Assembly: GCA_022843745.1 (NCBI GenBank) | Contig: JALHNB010000049.1 | Location: 1-53,074, forward strand | Length of the DNA: 53,074 nucleotides | Origin: Anaerolineae bacterium | GTDB taxonomy: Bacteria > Chloroflexota > Anaerolineae > Aggregatilineales > Phototrophicaceae | Reading direction: 5' to 3' | Position numbers and translations under genes: made by a program | Notes under the pieces: generated by a model | The model's database searches: none | What the model saw: only the letters and a program-made list of their open reading frames with translations | Told to the model about the DNA's origin: nothing | Part shown: positions 15,707-24,148 of the stretch, piece by piece | Layout of the letters: each line of letters opens with the position of its first letter | Position numbering within the stretch: the first letter of the stretch is position 1

Positions 15707-16825
15707 CTACTTTCGAATCAGCCGCGCTTTCGTCTCCTTACGCGCCTGACTCAACAGCGGCACAAAATCCGTCCCGCCCGTGCCGATGGCGGATTTGCCG
15801 GCTTGCTTCGCCGGATTTGAGATGTAATTGACGGCGATTTCGAGGTGTTTTTGGCGGAAGGTATCGACCAGCTTCGTGCAGGCGTTGTAAGCGGCTAAAT
15901 TTTTGCTCTCCGCAGCGAAGGCGCGAATCGATGCCCCGTTTGCCAGCGAGTCGAGAAATTCGCAGTTTGCCGGAAGCATATAACGGCGCATCTCCATCAG
16001 AAAGCTGTGGGTGCGCTCGCTGTCATGCACGATGTCCAACCCAGCATCGAGCGCCTGAATTAGTGGGCTTTGCGCCGCGCTGCCGCCGATGAGCTTGTGC
16101 GGCGTTTCACTTACACCCTCATAGATGACACCCGGCTCCGGCCAGCTTGCGATAAACGGGCGGATGCGGTGGTAGAAAACAAACGGCTCACATTTTTCCG
16201 GCATCCGGTTAAGGATCGCCACCATCGTTGTGAGCGATTCTTCGAGTTTTTGCAGCGCGGTTAATGCCCCTTCCGCATCGTGAGTCGCGGCGGCAGACTG
16301 CGCATCAAGCAGCGCTTCGACCACACGACCACCCTCGGCCTCAATCGCCACTGTCACCATGTAGAACCACGCCTCATCGAGTCCGCCGAGAAAAAGTTGC
16401 AGCGGTGCGATGTTGTCGAGCGTGACGGGCTTTTCGCAGTCGAGTCGCCGCCAGTTGCGCAGGACGATGTGCGTGTGCGCGACAATCGGCGGGATGCCCA
16501 ATTTTTCAGCGACTTTCCACAGCGGGATCGCGACTCCACGCGGGATGCAGTGTGCCGGAGTCGCCTCGCCCCACACATAAGCATTGCCCAAAATCGAGAG
16601 CAGCAGCATGGCGCGGTCTAGCTCGCGCGTGTCCTGCAAGTGATCCGCGTCGAGAACGGGCAACGATTCCAGCTTATCCCGCAGCCCGCCGGTCATCAGC
16701 AGCGCGGATAAATCGCCAGCGACCTGCTCCCAGGCGGCAAATTCCGAGGGCAGCTTTTGCAGCGGGTCTTGCGCGGGCAAAAATCCGGTGACGGTGTTGA
16801 CCTGATATTCGATGAGTTCCACCAT
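15707..16825 (-). CDS. indoleamine 2,3-dioxygenase family protein
   Basis: 372 residues, close to the length of eukaryotic IDO and bacterial relatives. IDO signatures are visible: the helical N-terminal region with AHTHIVLRNWRRLD, the central KLIGGSAAQSPLIQALDAGL, FLMEMRRYMLPANCEFLDSL, and the proximal heme ligand region RQKHLEIAVNYI with His327. IDO enzymes are heme proteins that open the indole ring of tryptophan to N-formylkynurenine. PAHR, usual after the MRRYMP motif, is PANC here. No kynurenine pathway genes are nearby. The heme His is the key support. Confidence 0.88.
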   Translation of the reverse strand: MVELIEYQVNTVTGFLPAQDPLQKLPSEFAAWEQVAGDLSALLMTGGLRDKLESLPVLDADHLQDTRELDRAMLLLSILGNAYVWGEATPAHCIPRGVAIPLWKVAEKLGIPPIVAHTHIVLRNWRRLDCEKPVTLDNIAPLQLFLGGLDEAWFYMVTVAIEAEGGRVVEALLDAQSAAATHDAEGALTALQKLEESLTTMVAILNRMPEKCEPFVFYHRIRPFIASWPEPGVIYEGVSETPHKLIGGSAAQSPLIQALDAGLDIVHDSERTHSFLMEMRRYMLPANCEFLDSLANGASIRAFAAESKNLAAYNACTKLVDTFRQKHLEIAVNYISNPAKQAGKSAIGTGGTDFVPLLSQARKETKARLIRK

Positions 16826-16995
16826 GCGCTCCTGATGCTATCCGCCCGTCTGTAGGCGATCTAATCACGTTCATTTTACGACACTTTGGAGGGAAATTTG
16901 ATTGGGGATCGCCTTTCATGTTCTGATAAAGCAAATTTGTATTTCGTGGCGATCAACGTAAAATGGTTACAAACATTCGTAGTTATACAAATAAA

Positions 16996-17024
16996 TTGAC
17001 AATTTCAAAGTGGCAAATTAGAAT
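16996..17024 (+). promoter_or_regulatory. strong sigma-70 promoter for the Panacea operon
   Basis: TTGACA at 16996-17001 and TAGAAT at 17019-17024 with a 17-bp spacer, 33 bp before the Panacea start. The leader is AT-rich and may hold an operator, as type II antitoxins usually repress their own operon. Confidence 0.75.
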
Positions 17025-17057
17025 TTATGTTCTGACCGAGATTGAATGAGGTGGTGT

Positions 17058-17600
17058 ATGGGTAGTATCCAATTTAAGTTCAATGATGAAAAAACAGCCG
17101 AGGCTATTATCTATCTCGCGCAGCACATACCCCAGTCAACAGTCATGGCATTGGCAAAATTGTTATATTTCGCTGACAAGACTAGCCTGGAAAATTATGG
17201 CTATTCCATTACGGGAGATACCTATTTCGCAATGCAGCATGGCCCGGTTCCAAGCGCGGCATACGATATGATGAAAGCTGCCAGGGATAGTGACGTGTAT
17301 GGTTTTCATGTTCAATATGAAAAACATATCATCCCTGACCGTGATGCCAACTTCAACAAATTCAGCAAAGCGGATAAAGAATGTCTAGATCGAGTCATTG
17401 CTGCCTATGGAAATTACCCGGTATGGCAGTTGCGTGAACTAAGCCATGATGAGGCATGGGAAAAGGCCTGGGCAAATGCCGGAGATTCTCGTAGTGTACG
17501 GATAGCGATGGAAGATATTATCGCAACCGTTGACGAAGATGGCGATTTGCTTGAGTATCTTCAGGAAACGCACAAACCTGAGAGGTACGCGGATCGGTAG
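17058..17600 (+). CDS. Panacea-domain (DUF4065/SocA-like) protein, probable antitoxin
   Basis: 180 residues from MGSIQFK, picked for its GAGGTGG site over an ATG four codons earlier. The Panacea hallmark is at about 25-75: MALAKLLYFADKTSLENYGY followed by TGDTYFAMQHGPVPSAAYDM. The rest is helical, with SHDEAWEKAWANAG. Panacea proteins are promiscuous antitoxins for diverse toxins in type II systems, and SocA-like members promote proteolysis of a toxin. The next gene begins 3 bp later and is the probable partner. The pair is AT-richer than its surroundings, fitting horizontal transfer. Confidence 0.9.
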   Translation: MGSIQFKFNDEKTAEAIIYLAQHIPQSTVMALAKLLYFADKTSLENYGYSITGDTYFAMQHGPVPSAAYDMMKAARDSDVYGFHVQYEKHIIPDRDANFNKFSKADKECLDRVIAAYGNYPVWQLRELSHDEAWEKAWANAGDSRSVRIAMEDIIATVDEDGDLLEYLQETHKPERYADR

Positions 17601-17602
17601 AC

Positions 17603-18001
17603 ATGGAACTTCACGAAATCCGTGTGTGGCATGTCTATCTATGCCCCAGATGCAATGTGTCCGACCCGCCAAAAGATAAATTTGTCATCATTGTCGCCAA
17701 ACGCAAAGATTCGGTTTGGGGATTTTTCATCAATTCGAACGTCCCCCGCTTTATTCTTGCCAGCCCTGAATTGGCAAATTCTCAAGTCGAGATCGACCAA
17801 AGCGAATGCAGCAGCATATTGAAGCGAAATTCTTTTATTGGCTGCAACGATCTCAAAACGTTCTATGCGTGGGAACTAACAAAGCATTTTTGCGCCTTGA
17901 AGGCAACAACTATCGAAGCGGTTTTAGCAGCGGTGGAAGTATCCAAAACGATTGATCCCGAACAAATTCAAGTTATCAAGGCAAACCACCCGAAAACCTG
18001 A
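17603..18001 (+). CDS. unrecognised protein, probable toxin partner of the Panacea antitoxin
   Basis: 132 residues, two bases after the antitoxin stop, so certainly in one transcript. I do not recognise the family with certainty. The N-terminus has VWHVYLCPRCNVSDPPKDKF, then FVIIVAKRKDSVWGFFINS, RFILASPELANSQVEID and NSFIGCNDLKTFYAWEL, which suggests a beta-barrel of the SH3-like type seen in PemK/MazF-like toxins, but no MazF catalytic residue pattern could be aligned by eye. It has no signal peptide. If the Panacea assignment is right, this is a new or poorly described toxin. Its size and gene order fit a toxin following its antitoxin. Confidence 0.65.
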   Translation: MELHEIRVWHVYLCPRCNVSDPPKDKFVIIVAKRKDSVWGFFINSNVPRFILASPELANSQVEIDQSECSSILKRNSFIGCNDLKTFYAWELTKHFCALKATTIEAVLAAVEVSKTIDPEQIQVIKANHPKT

Positions 18002-18073
18002 GATAAAATCCTGGTGGAACGACCAAGTGAGGTAATTTACAAGTCTTACGGCATTGACGCAGCTTACAGCAGA

Positions 18074-18448
18074 TTACTCATCACCCGCGAACGCCGACAC
18101 AATATCGCCCAGGCGGAACTTCGCGTTCGCACCCTTCTTGCCATCCACGCGCGTATGTCCGAACAGTAACATCGGGCCATTGGTCGCAGTTACGACATGC
18201 ACGCCTTTATCATCCGTATATTCATCCTTTAACTGCTTGGATACAGCATTGTGCTTGTTCCAGTTGGGGAAAATATACACGCTGACCTGCACATCCGGGT
18301 CACTGCTGCGATAACCAACGCCTTCCAGTGCGCCCAATTCGGCGGGGTCATGCTCCGGCTTCGTTTTTTCCAGCGCACCTTTTGTCCGGTCAGGGTGGAG
18401 CAGACCTTCCAGGCGGCGCAGTTGTTGTTCGATTAGTTCCTGACTCAT
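18074..18448 (-). CDS. hypothetical small protein next to metalloprotease gene
   Basis: 124 residues, family not recognised. A helical N-terminus (MSQELIEQQLRRLEGLLHPD) precedes a beta-rich region with VQVSVYIFPNWNKHNAVSKQ, GVHVVTATNGPMLLFGHTRV and KFRLGDIVSAFAG. It follows the metalloprotease gene on the same strand 51 bp later, so it could be a partner (for example an immunity or chaperone protein), but there is no direct evidence. No signal peptide is seen. It could also be an unrelated housekeeping protein. Confidence 0.65.
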   Translation of the reverse strand: MSQELIEQQLRRLEGLLHPDRTKGALEKTKPEHDPAELGALEGVGYRSSDPDVQVSVYIFPNWNKHNAVSKQLKDEYTDDKGVHVVTATNGPMLLFGHTRVDGKKGANAKFRLGDIVSAFAGDE

Positions 18449-18499
18449 GATCTTCTTCCCATATTTGCTGCCGATAAAAGAACTGGATGAACGACACGC

Positions 18500-19849
18500 T
18501 TACTTCAGCAAATCCTTCACGTCATCCGTATCGAGGTCGTCATTGATACATTGCAGCACGTTGCCCCAATTACCATTTTTAAAATTATGCACGAATGCGT
18601 CCCAGATTTTCCGTGCCAGGGATCGCTTGTCACCCTTCGTATCAATGCGATACTTGATGAAGGCTTTTCGCAGCCCGTTGACTTCGCCGTCAAAATAGGC
18701 ACTGGCAACAATCTGCTTCGTGGTCGCGGTGGTTGCCAGGGCGGTAATCAGATCATGCTGATTGGTGTAATTGCCTCGCACGATCCCTAGGTCGTCACAA
18801 ATGAGGCGCGTGAAATATTCGGTCATGCCTTCATTGGTGTTAAAGCCCAGTTTGTTCAGGACGGTATCCGCCGAGTATTTGTGCAGCCCCTCGTGAATGA
18901 CCGTGCCGGGGTTGCCGCTGTTGCGCTCGACCCACACGCGCCCCTTGCCATCCACAAAGCCGTTGATCGCATCCTTCTTGGGAGTCGGCACGGCGTTAAA
19001 CCAGACATCGCGGCCATAATGCGCCACGCCTGCCCTGTCCCAATCATCACCAGCGACAACGGCGACCTGCCCCTCAATCTTCTTGCCTTTTTTCACCGCT
19101 TCGGTCACATAGGCACTCATTTTGTCGCGGATAATTTCATCGGCTTTTGGCGCGGGCGTGTGTTCTGCGCCACCTTCACCCAGTTCGTCCGTCGTTGGCG
19201 GCTGGTGCATACCGAGCCGTGTTACAAATGTCAGATAGGGGTCTTTGCCCAGCTTGCCCTCGGCGGTGGTCAATAATGCGGAATTTGACCACACGGCCTT
19301 CTTATCCGCGTCTGTCGCTTCGCCAATCAGTGAGTCAAGATCACCCAGCGACACCGGATTAAAATATTTGATGAGGGCGATGATCGTATCTTTGGCGGCA
19401 ATGGTTTTCGACTTTGTGAGCGCCTTGAACTGCGTGACATCGAGTTTTTTGGCGAGTTTCGTCATCTCGTCATCTTTGAGCAGGGTGGCTGGCTCAAATG
19501 CACTCGTAACTTCGTTTTTTTCCAGTGCCTTGATGCGGTCTTTCACTCCGTCACGCTGCACCGATTCTACCTGCCGTTGAATCTGCCGACAGTTCGGGCA
19601 GCTACAGCCGCGCTCGTGGCCGTCACGCTGCACGGTGTTGTCAGCCATGTGGCTGATGATCCGCTGCACCGCCTGGTTGCCAATGGTCTGCTGAAGGCGC
19701 ATGACGACAGCGGGTGTCAGACTTTGCGATGTCGGCGTTTGGAGCGCCTGCTCAATCGAATCTACATCGAGGGACTGTACTTCTGGGTGCTGATGAGACG
19801 GCTGGGGACGAGAGACAGGTTTTTGGTGTGTGTGCTGCGGGTCAGCCAT
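18500..19849 (-). CDS. eCIS-type N-terminus plus zinc-metalloprotease-like protein
   Basis: 449 residues from MADPQHTH. The N-terminal 75 residues are proline- and glutamine-rich and contain LQQTIGNQAVQRII. This is close to the LQRTIGNQAV-type motif found at the start of DUF4157 and other proteins linked to extracellular contractile injection systems. A CSCPNC cluster (82-87) may bind metal. HEGLH (His319, Glu320, His323) followed by NEGMTEYF (Glu340) near residues 319-345 is a gluzincin-like HExxH plus downstream Glu arrangement. No signal peptide is visible, as expected for injected cargo. It could be an injected peptidase or an intracellular protease. Confidence 0.75.
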   Translation of the reverse strand: MADPQHTHQKPVSRPQPSHQHPEVQSLDVDSIEQALQTPTSQSLTPAVVMRLQQTIGNQAVQRIISHMADNTVQRDGHERGCSCPNCRQIQRQVESVQRDGVKDRIKALEKNEVTSAFEPATLLKDDEMTKLAKKLDVTQFKALTKSKTIAAKDTIIALIKYFNPVSLGDLDSLIGEATDADKKAVWSNSALLTTAEGKLGKDPYLTFVTRLGMHQPPTTDELGEGGAEHTPAPKADEIIRDKMSAYVTEAVKKGKKIEGQVAVVAGDDWDRAGVAHYGRDVWFNAVPTPKKDAINGFVDGKGRVWVERNSGNPGTVIHEGLHKYSADTVLNKLGFNTNEGMTEYFTRLICDDLGIVRGNYTNQHDLITALATTATTKQIVASAYFDGEVNGLRKAFIKYRIDTKGDKRSLARKIWDAFVHNFKNGNWGNVLQCINDDLDTDDVKDLLK

Positions 19850-20038
19850 AATAAAAATTTCTCTCAAACAAATAATATTCATCCTATAGTAAATAGCCAA
19901 CATATGTCAATCAAGCATCCGGGAAAGCTTGTCCGCTAAAAGCAAATGTACCGCAGATCGCCACAAACAATTGCGATCACGAAGCATTGAATCCACCTTA
20001 CAATATAAAGAAATTAACCTCCTATTTCCACAAAATAA

Positions 20039-21361
20039 ATGACTATGATGAACACACTCAACAATCGCGCTGAGAACGCGCTCAAACGGGTGCAGGAACT
20101 TCTCGCGAAGTGGCTGACTCCGCACTCCCTGGACACCGATAAGCGCTTTACCGAACGCAACCTGCGCCTCATCGTCCTCGTCTCCTGGATCGCCTTCCCG
20201 CTGATCGCCCTGTCCGATCTCTATCGGGGCGCGGAAATCGCCAGCATGGAGTGGGTTTTTATCGTCTTTGGTGTGCTTGCGCTGGCCGTGATCGCCCTGC
20301 AACGGGGAAAGCCGAACCTGGCGGGTGGAGTCATGTGGCTGGCGCTGCTGACTCTGCCGTTCGATAACGCCGCTGTCTATTGGTCGCCCGGCACGATTAT
20401 ACTGACCCTGCTTTTTACGCTGTTTTCGCTGCTCATCCTGCCGATCAACCGCCGTCTGATCCTGCCGCTGGCGTTCAACCTGGGCATCTATATCGCGATC
20501 ATATTCATTCGCCGCGATACGCCCTCCCCTTTTCCGCCGGATAACACCTTTTCCGAGCCGCTGTCGTCGTTTATCGCGGTGGCGATGGCGCATCTGTGCA
20601 TCATCGTCCTCGTGTACTTTATCCGCCGCGACCAGTCGGAACGCGATAAGCTGCTGCTGCTGGTCGAGGAAGAACGCGCGGACGTGCTGCGGCAATTTCT
20701 GACCAACGCCTCGCACGATCTGAAAACACCGCTGACGAAAATGAAGCTCACGACCTATCTGCTCAAGCGCACCGTCCCCGACGATCATCAAAGCCGCGTC
20801 GCCGATCTGGATGCCAGCGTCACGCACCTGGAAACCACGCTGGAAGGTATGTTCGAAATGTCGCGACTGGATTCCGCCATCGACTTTCAACTGAATCAGA
20901 TCGACCTGCTCCCGTTCATCTCGCAAATCGTCGCGTCGTTCCAGTCCCGCGCCAACGCCAAAAATCAAACCCTGCGTTACGAGATCGAAAATGGCGACCT
21001 GACGACCTACGCCGACAGCGACCATCTCCAGCGGGCATTCGCCAACATCCTCGAAAACGCGCTCACCTATACGCCGGAAAATGGCACGATCAGCCTCCAC
21101 GTCCGCCGAGAATCCGCGCACATTGTTGTCGAAATCTGCGACACGGGCATCGGCATTCCCGCCGACGAACTGCCGCGCATTTTTGATCGCTTTTATCGGG
21201 GTGATGCCGCCCGTAATACCTCCACCGGGAAAAGCGGGTTGGGACTCGCCATCAGCAAGCGCATCGTCATGCTGCATCGCGGCACGATTGCAGCCGAGAG
21301 CCACCCGAACGAAGGTTCACGCTTCACGATCACCCTCCCCGCCGCCAGCAGCGTGGTATAA
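20039..21361 (+). CDS. sensor histidine kinase with six membrane segments
   Basis: 440 residues. Six hydrophobic segments (about 42-62, 78-95, 98-115, 122-142, 144-162, 178-198) form an integral sensor with no large extracellular loop. The dimerisation helix holds TNASHDLKTPLTKMK with phospho-acceptor His226. The ATPase part shows the N box FANILENALTYTPENGT, G1 CDTGIGIPADE, then IFDRFYRGD and the G2 GKSGLGLAISK box. No response regulator is nearby, so its partner is elsewhere. Membrane-embedded sensing suggests a lipid- or envelope-linked signal. The ribosome site is weak, and one of two further Met codons may be the true start. Confidence 0.93.
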   Translation: MTMMNTLNNRAENALKRVQELLAKWLTPHSLDTDKRFTERNLRLIVLVSWIAFPLIALSDLYRGAEIASMEWVFIVFGVLALAVIALQRGKPNLAGGVMWLALLTLPFDNAAVYWSPGTIILTLLFTLFSLLILPINRRLILPLAFNLGIYIAIIFIRRDTPSPFPPDNTFSEPLSSFIAVAMAHLCIIVLVYFIRRDQSERDKLLLLVEEERADVLRQFLTNASHDLKTPLTKMKLTTYLLKRTVPDDHQSRVADLDASVTHLETTLEGMFEMSRLDSAIDFQLNQIDLLPFISQIVASFQSRANAKNQTLRYEIENGDLTTYADSDHLQRAFANILENALTYTPENGTISLHVRRESAHIVVEICDTGIGIPADELPRIFDRFYRGDAARNTSTGKSGLGLAISKRIVMLHRGTIAAESHPNEGSRFTITLPAASSVV

Positions 21362-21442
21362 TTTGTGGGAGATTTATTTGTGACTCCGCAGGAGAGCCAG
21401 TCGGCCTAAAGCTAAAATTCGACGCAAAGGCGCAGAGTAAAA

Positions 21443-22507
21443 ATGATTATTCGCATCGCGGTTTATTTCTTTTTATTCTCGATATTCCTGGTTGTGCCTG
21501 ACACGAATGCCCAAGAAGACCCTCTGATCGACCTCGATAATCTGGAAGTCATTACTATCGACAATTTTGAGCGCTTGCAACCGCTGCTGACGCTGCAAGC
21601 TCCTGATGATATGGGCCATAATGCTGAGAATATTAGCTTTAATGCCGATAGTACGTTACTGGCTGCCACAAACCTCGAAACCAGCTTATGGTACTGGTAT
21701 TTAGAGACGGCTGAAGCAAAGGTACTTCGCGCGGCAACATTAGATTGGTTCAATTCAGTTGCTTTTCATCCCACTGACAAACATCTTTTATTGTCATGCA
21801 ACGAGATGTGGGATGTAGAAACTCAAAAGATTCTTTATCAATTGGATATATTCTGTGGAGCTAAATTTGACGCAAGTGGAGATTATGTTGTAAGCGTAAC
21901 AAGACTATATGACTCTCGAACGGGCGAGATGGTGCAAGATTGGATGTGTGACTTAAGTGATGCGTGTGAAAACGAGTTAACAGTCACAACTCCCGCTACG
22001 TCCCAAGTGCCATCTGCGCCTATAAATTTCTGGGCTTCCGATATGAGTACAGACGGGAATCTCCTGGCTCTTATTGTCACGCTTGAGCATCGCAGCCAAG
22101 TAACCCATTTTGTGGAGATACTTGATCGAGATAGGAACTGGATTGGTCAATGGATATTTCCTGAACCGAGCACAGGTTTTAGGGCAAAAATACTGTTTAG
22201 TCCGGATGGGCAATGGGCCGCATACAGCAGTTTTTCATCAAATATCACACTTATAGAAATTTCGAAGCCTGATTCTGATGGAATAGAAATCGACATTCCA
22301 GCCTACAATTATGCTTTTCTACCTAACAGTCACTACATTCTTGGGTTTCGCGCCGGGGCAATGGTCATTTACGATGTTGATACCGCTCAAGAGTCAAAAA
22401 TCATGTTGGAAAAAGCGTGCTGTACTCTAGCCGTAAACTATGACGGCAAGTTGATTGCGACGGCTGGCGAAACTGCCGTGATTTGGGGCGTACCGAAGAC
22501 AGAGTGA
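21443..22507 (+). CDS. secreted WD40/YVTN-like propeller protein
   Basis: 354 residues with a signal peptide (MIIRIAVYFFLFSIFLVVPD, then TNAQE). Blade-like motifs: NISFNADSTLLAATNLETSL, SVAFHPTDKHLLLSCNEMWD, FDASGDYVVSVTRLYDSRT, LFSPDGQWAAYSSFSS and LAVNYDGKLIATAGETAVIW. About six or seven blades fit. Secreted propellers bind proteins or carbohydrates outside the cell. It is AT-rich compared with the kinase before it. AAAGG is upstream at a slightly long distance. Confidence 0.8.
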   Translation: MIIRIAVYFFLFSIFLVVPDTNAQEDPLIDLDNLEVITIDNFERLQPLLTLQAPDDMGHNAENISFNADSTLLAATNLETSLWYWYLETAEAKVLRAATLDWFNSVAFHPTDKHLLLSCNEMWDVETQKILYQLDIFCGAKFDASGDYVVSVTRLYDSRTGEMVQDWMCDLSDACENELTVTTPATSQVPSAPINFWASDMSTDGNLLALIVTLEHRSQVTHFVEILDRDRNWIGQWIFPEPSTGFRAKILFSPDGQWAAYSSFSSNITLIEISKPDSDGIEIDIPAYNYAFLPNSHYILGFRAGAMVIYDVDTAQESKIMLEKACCTLAVNYDGKLIATAGETAVIWGVPKTE

Positions 22508-22547
22508 GAGATAAGGCTATAATCGTCTCAAGCGAAAGGACGAAATC

Positions 22548-22658
22548 ATGGTCGACCTCATAGGGCCTGACAAGACAGCGAAATTGAAACTCCAGACTTC
22601 AGATTTGCCATTTTTTGACCCGCATCCCCGCCCGGATTGGCATTACCATATCGAATAA
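22548..22658 (+). CDS. possible small ORF of 36 residues
   Basis: ATG preceded by GCGAAAGGACGAAATC, a plausible ribosome site, and TATAAT 24 bp upstream. The product starts MVDLIGPDKTAKLKLQTSD and ends DWHYHIE. No family is recognised. Because a similar leader (GCGAAAGGATGAAATGATG) occurs before a 15-codon frame at 47627, it may be the decayed 5' end of a formerly longer gene. Confidence 0.3.
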   Translation: MVDLIGPDKTAKLKLQTSDLPFFDPHPRPDWHYHIE

Positions 22659-22698
22659 CTACAATAACCTGTAGATAAACCATCAGGGAGCAGCCATA

Positions 22699-24000
22699 TT
22701 GAAACGTTATCTGGGAATTATTTTAAGTGTACTATTAATCGGTGTCATGTTTGCAGCCCAGGCTCAGGAAGGCGAACAGGTCACCCAGCCCACGATTGAT
22801 GCCGCCGTCGCCACGCTCATCGCACAGACGCAGCAGCCTTTCGCGGTCACGCAGACGATCCAGGCTGCGCTGGAGCAGGCGCTTACCGCCACCGCACAGC
22901 CGCCGATACCCGAACCGACAGCCACGCCGGAGTCATTTGACGTTGAAAACCTGACGCTTGGCGGGACAACTGAACTTGACCTGATGGCTGGCCCAGCCGC
23001 GACGGGTGCTTATCTCGCGCCGGATGGCGAACGTTTTGTCCATTTAAACCGCGACAGCCTTTGCGTCTACGAGGGCGATCAGGAGCAGACCTGCGTCGAT
23101 CTTTCACCGATCCGTTCGCTGGACTCCGAATCACTTCGCTGGTCGCCGGACAGCCGTTATATCGTGCTTACCGAAAACTTTTACATCATGTTTATTGACC
23201 CCGACATCTGGTTGATCGACACCAGCGACGGCACACTCACCGATCTAACCGACGATGGGCCAAATGAAATCGAAATTTCGGGAAATAACTGGAGCAACAT
23301 CGACCTTATGCCAAGCTGGACGGACGATGGGCAGCTTATTTTTGCACGCTATAGCCGCGTTTCAGGCACGATCATGCCGCCGGAAATTCGCCAGATCGCT
23401 GTTGACGGCAGCGGCGAAACCCTCCTCGGCATGATTGACACGAATGATGATCCGTTCGCGATTTACACGATGGATGTGTGGCGCGATAAGCTGGTCTATC
23501 TCTACTTTGCGCAGGACGATACGCCCAACAACGGCATCTGGATCAGCGATCTGAACGGTGAAAATAAGCGTCAGATTATCCACGCCGAGCGTGAAACGCC
23601 GATCAGCGCCGTGGAAATGTCACCCGACGGGCGTTATATTTTGTACAAGCTTGAGGCGGCGAACGTCACGAGTGAATACACGCCGGAAACGAGTTGGATG
23701 CAGGTAGTCGATGTCGAAACCGGCAAGAATATTTTGATCGACTCGGAACAATTCGTCGCCGGAGCAGGATGGTCGCCGGAGGGGTCGGCGCTGGTTTACA
23801 ACACTTACGATCCGCTTGATCGGACTGGCGCGGTTTTCGTGACCGATATGCCGGGGAAAGACGGAACCCGGCTGCTCGATGGGCGCTATAATATTGGGAC
23901 ACCACGCATACGGCAGTTCCTGACATGGGGTACGAACAACGTGATTCTGCTCTCAAAATCGCCGGAACAGGGCGTTGTACTCATGCAGCTTGAGCAATAG
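22699..24000 (+). CDS. secreted beta-propeller protein (tandem copy 1)
   Basis: 433 residues, TTG start with GGGAG upstream, signal peptide (MKRYLGIILSVLLIGVMFAA, then QAQEG). A long helical Ala/Gln/Thr segment (PTIDAAVATLIAQTQQPF, then TQTIQAALEQALTATAQPP) links to a propeller with blades such as LRWSPDSRYIVLTE, VEMSPDGRYILYKL and GAGWSPEGSALVYNTY. Very similar to the next gene along the whole length. Probably an extracellular TolB-like binding protein. The helical linker may be a stalk or coiled coil. Confidence 0.85.
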   Translation: MKRYLGIILSVLLIGVMFAAQAQEGEQVTQPTIDAAVATLIAQTQQPFAVTQTIQAALEQALTATAQPPIPEPTATPESFDVENLTLGGTTELDLMAGPAATGAYLAPDGERFVHLNRDSLCVYEGDQEQTCVDLSPIRSLDSESLRWSPDSRYIVLTENFYIMFIDPDIWLIDTSDGTLTDLTDDGPNEIEISGNNWSNIDLMPSWTDDGQLIFARYSRVSGTIMPPEIRQIAVDGSGETLLGMIDTNDDPFAIYTMDVWRDKLVYLYFAQDDTPNNGIWISDLNGENKRQIIHAERETPISAVEMSPDGRYILYKLEAANVTSEYTPETSWMQVVDVETGKNILIDSEQFVAGAGWSPEGSALVYNTYDPLDRTGAVFVTDMPGKDGTRLLDGRYNIGTPRIRQFLTWGTNNVILLSKSPEQGVVLMQLEQ

Positions 24001-24060
24001 GCACTAAGCCGCCGCAAAAACAGAGTTTATGCTCAGCACCTATCCAACAGATTCTCGCTT

Positions 24061-24095
24061 AAAGCCCTCACCATGACACGAATGTGGAGGGCTTT
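24061..24095 (+). terminator. hairpin between the tandem propeller genes
   Basis: AAAGCCCTC and GAGGGCTTT form a perfect 9-bp stem with a 17-base loop. The stem starts with A residues and ends TTT then GGG, so terminator efficiency is uncertain. Confidence 0.7.
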
Positions 24096-24148
24096 GGGAT
24101 GAGGGTTTACGGATAGGTTCTTAATCTTTACGATCCAAGGAGAACAGG

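Noticed and set aside
19907-21304. 465-residue reverse-strand open frame
   Set aside because: It lies antisense to the sensor kinase, whose motifs are complete, and its own translation is low-complexity and lacks any domain. It is a shadow caused by GC-rich codon bias.
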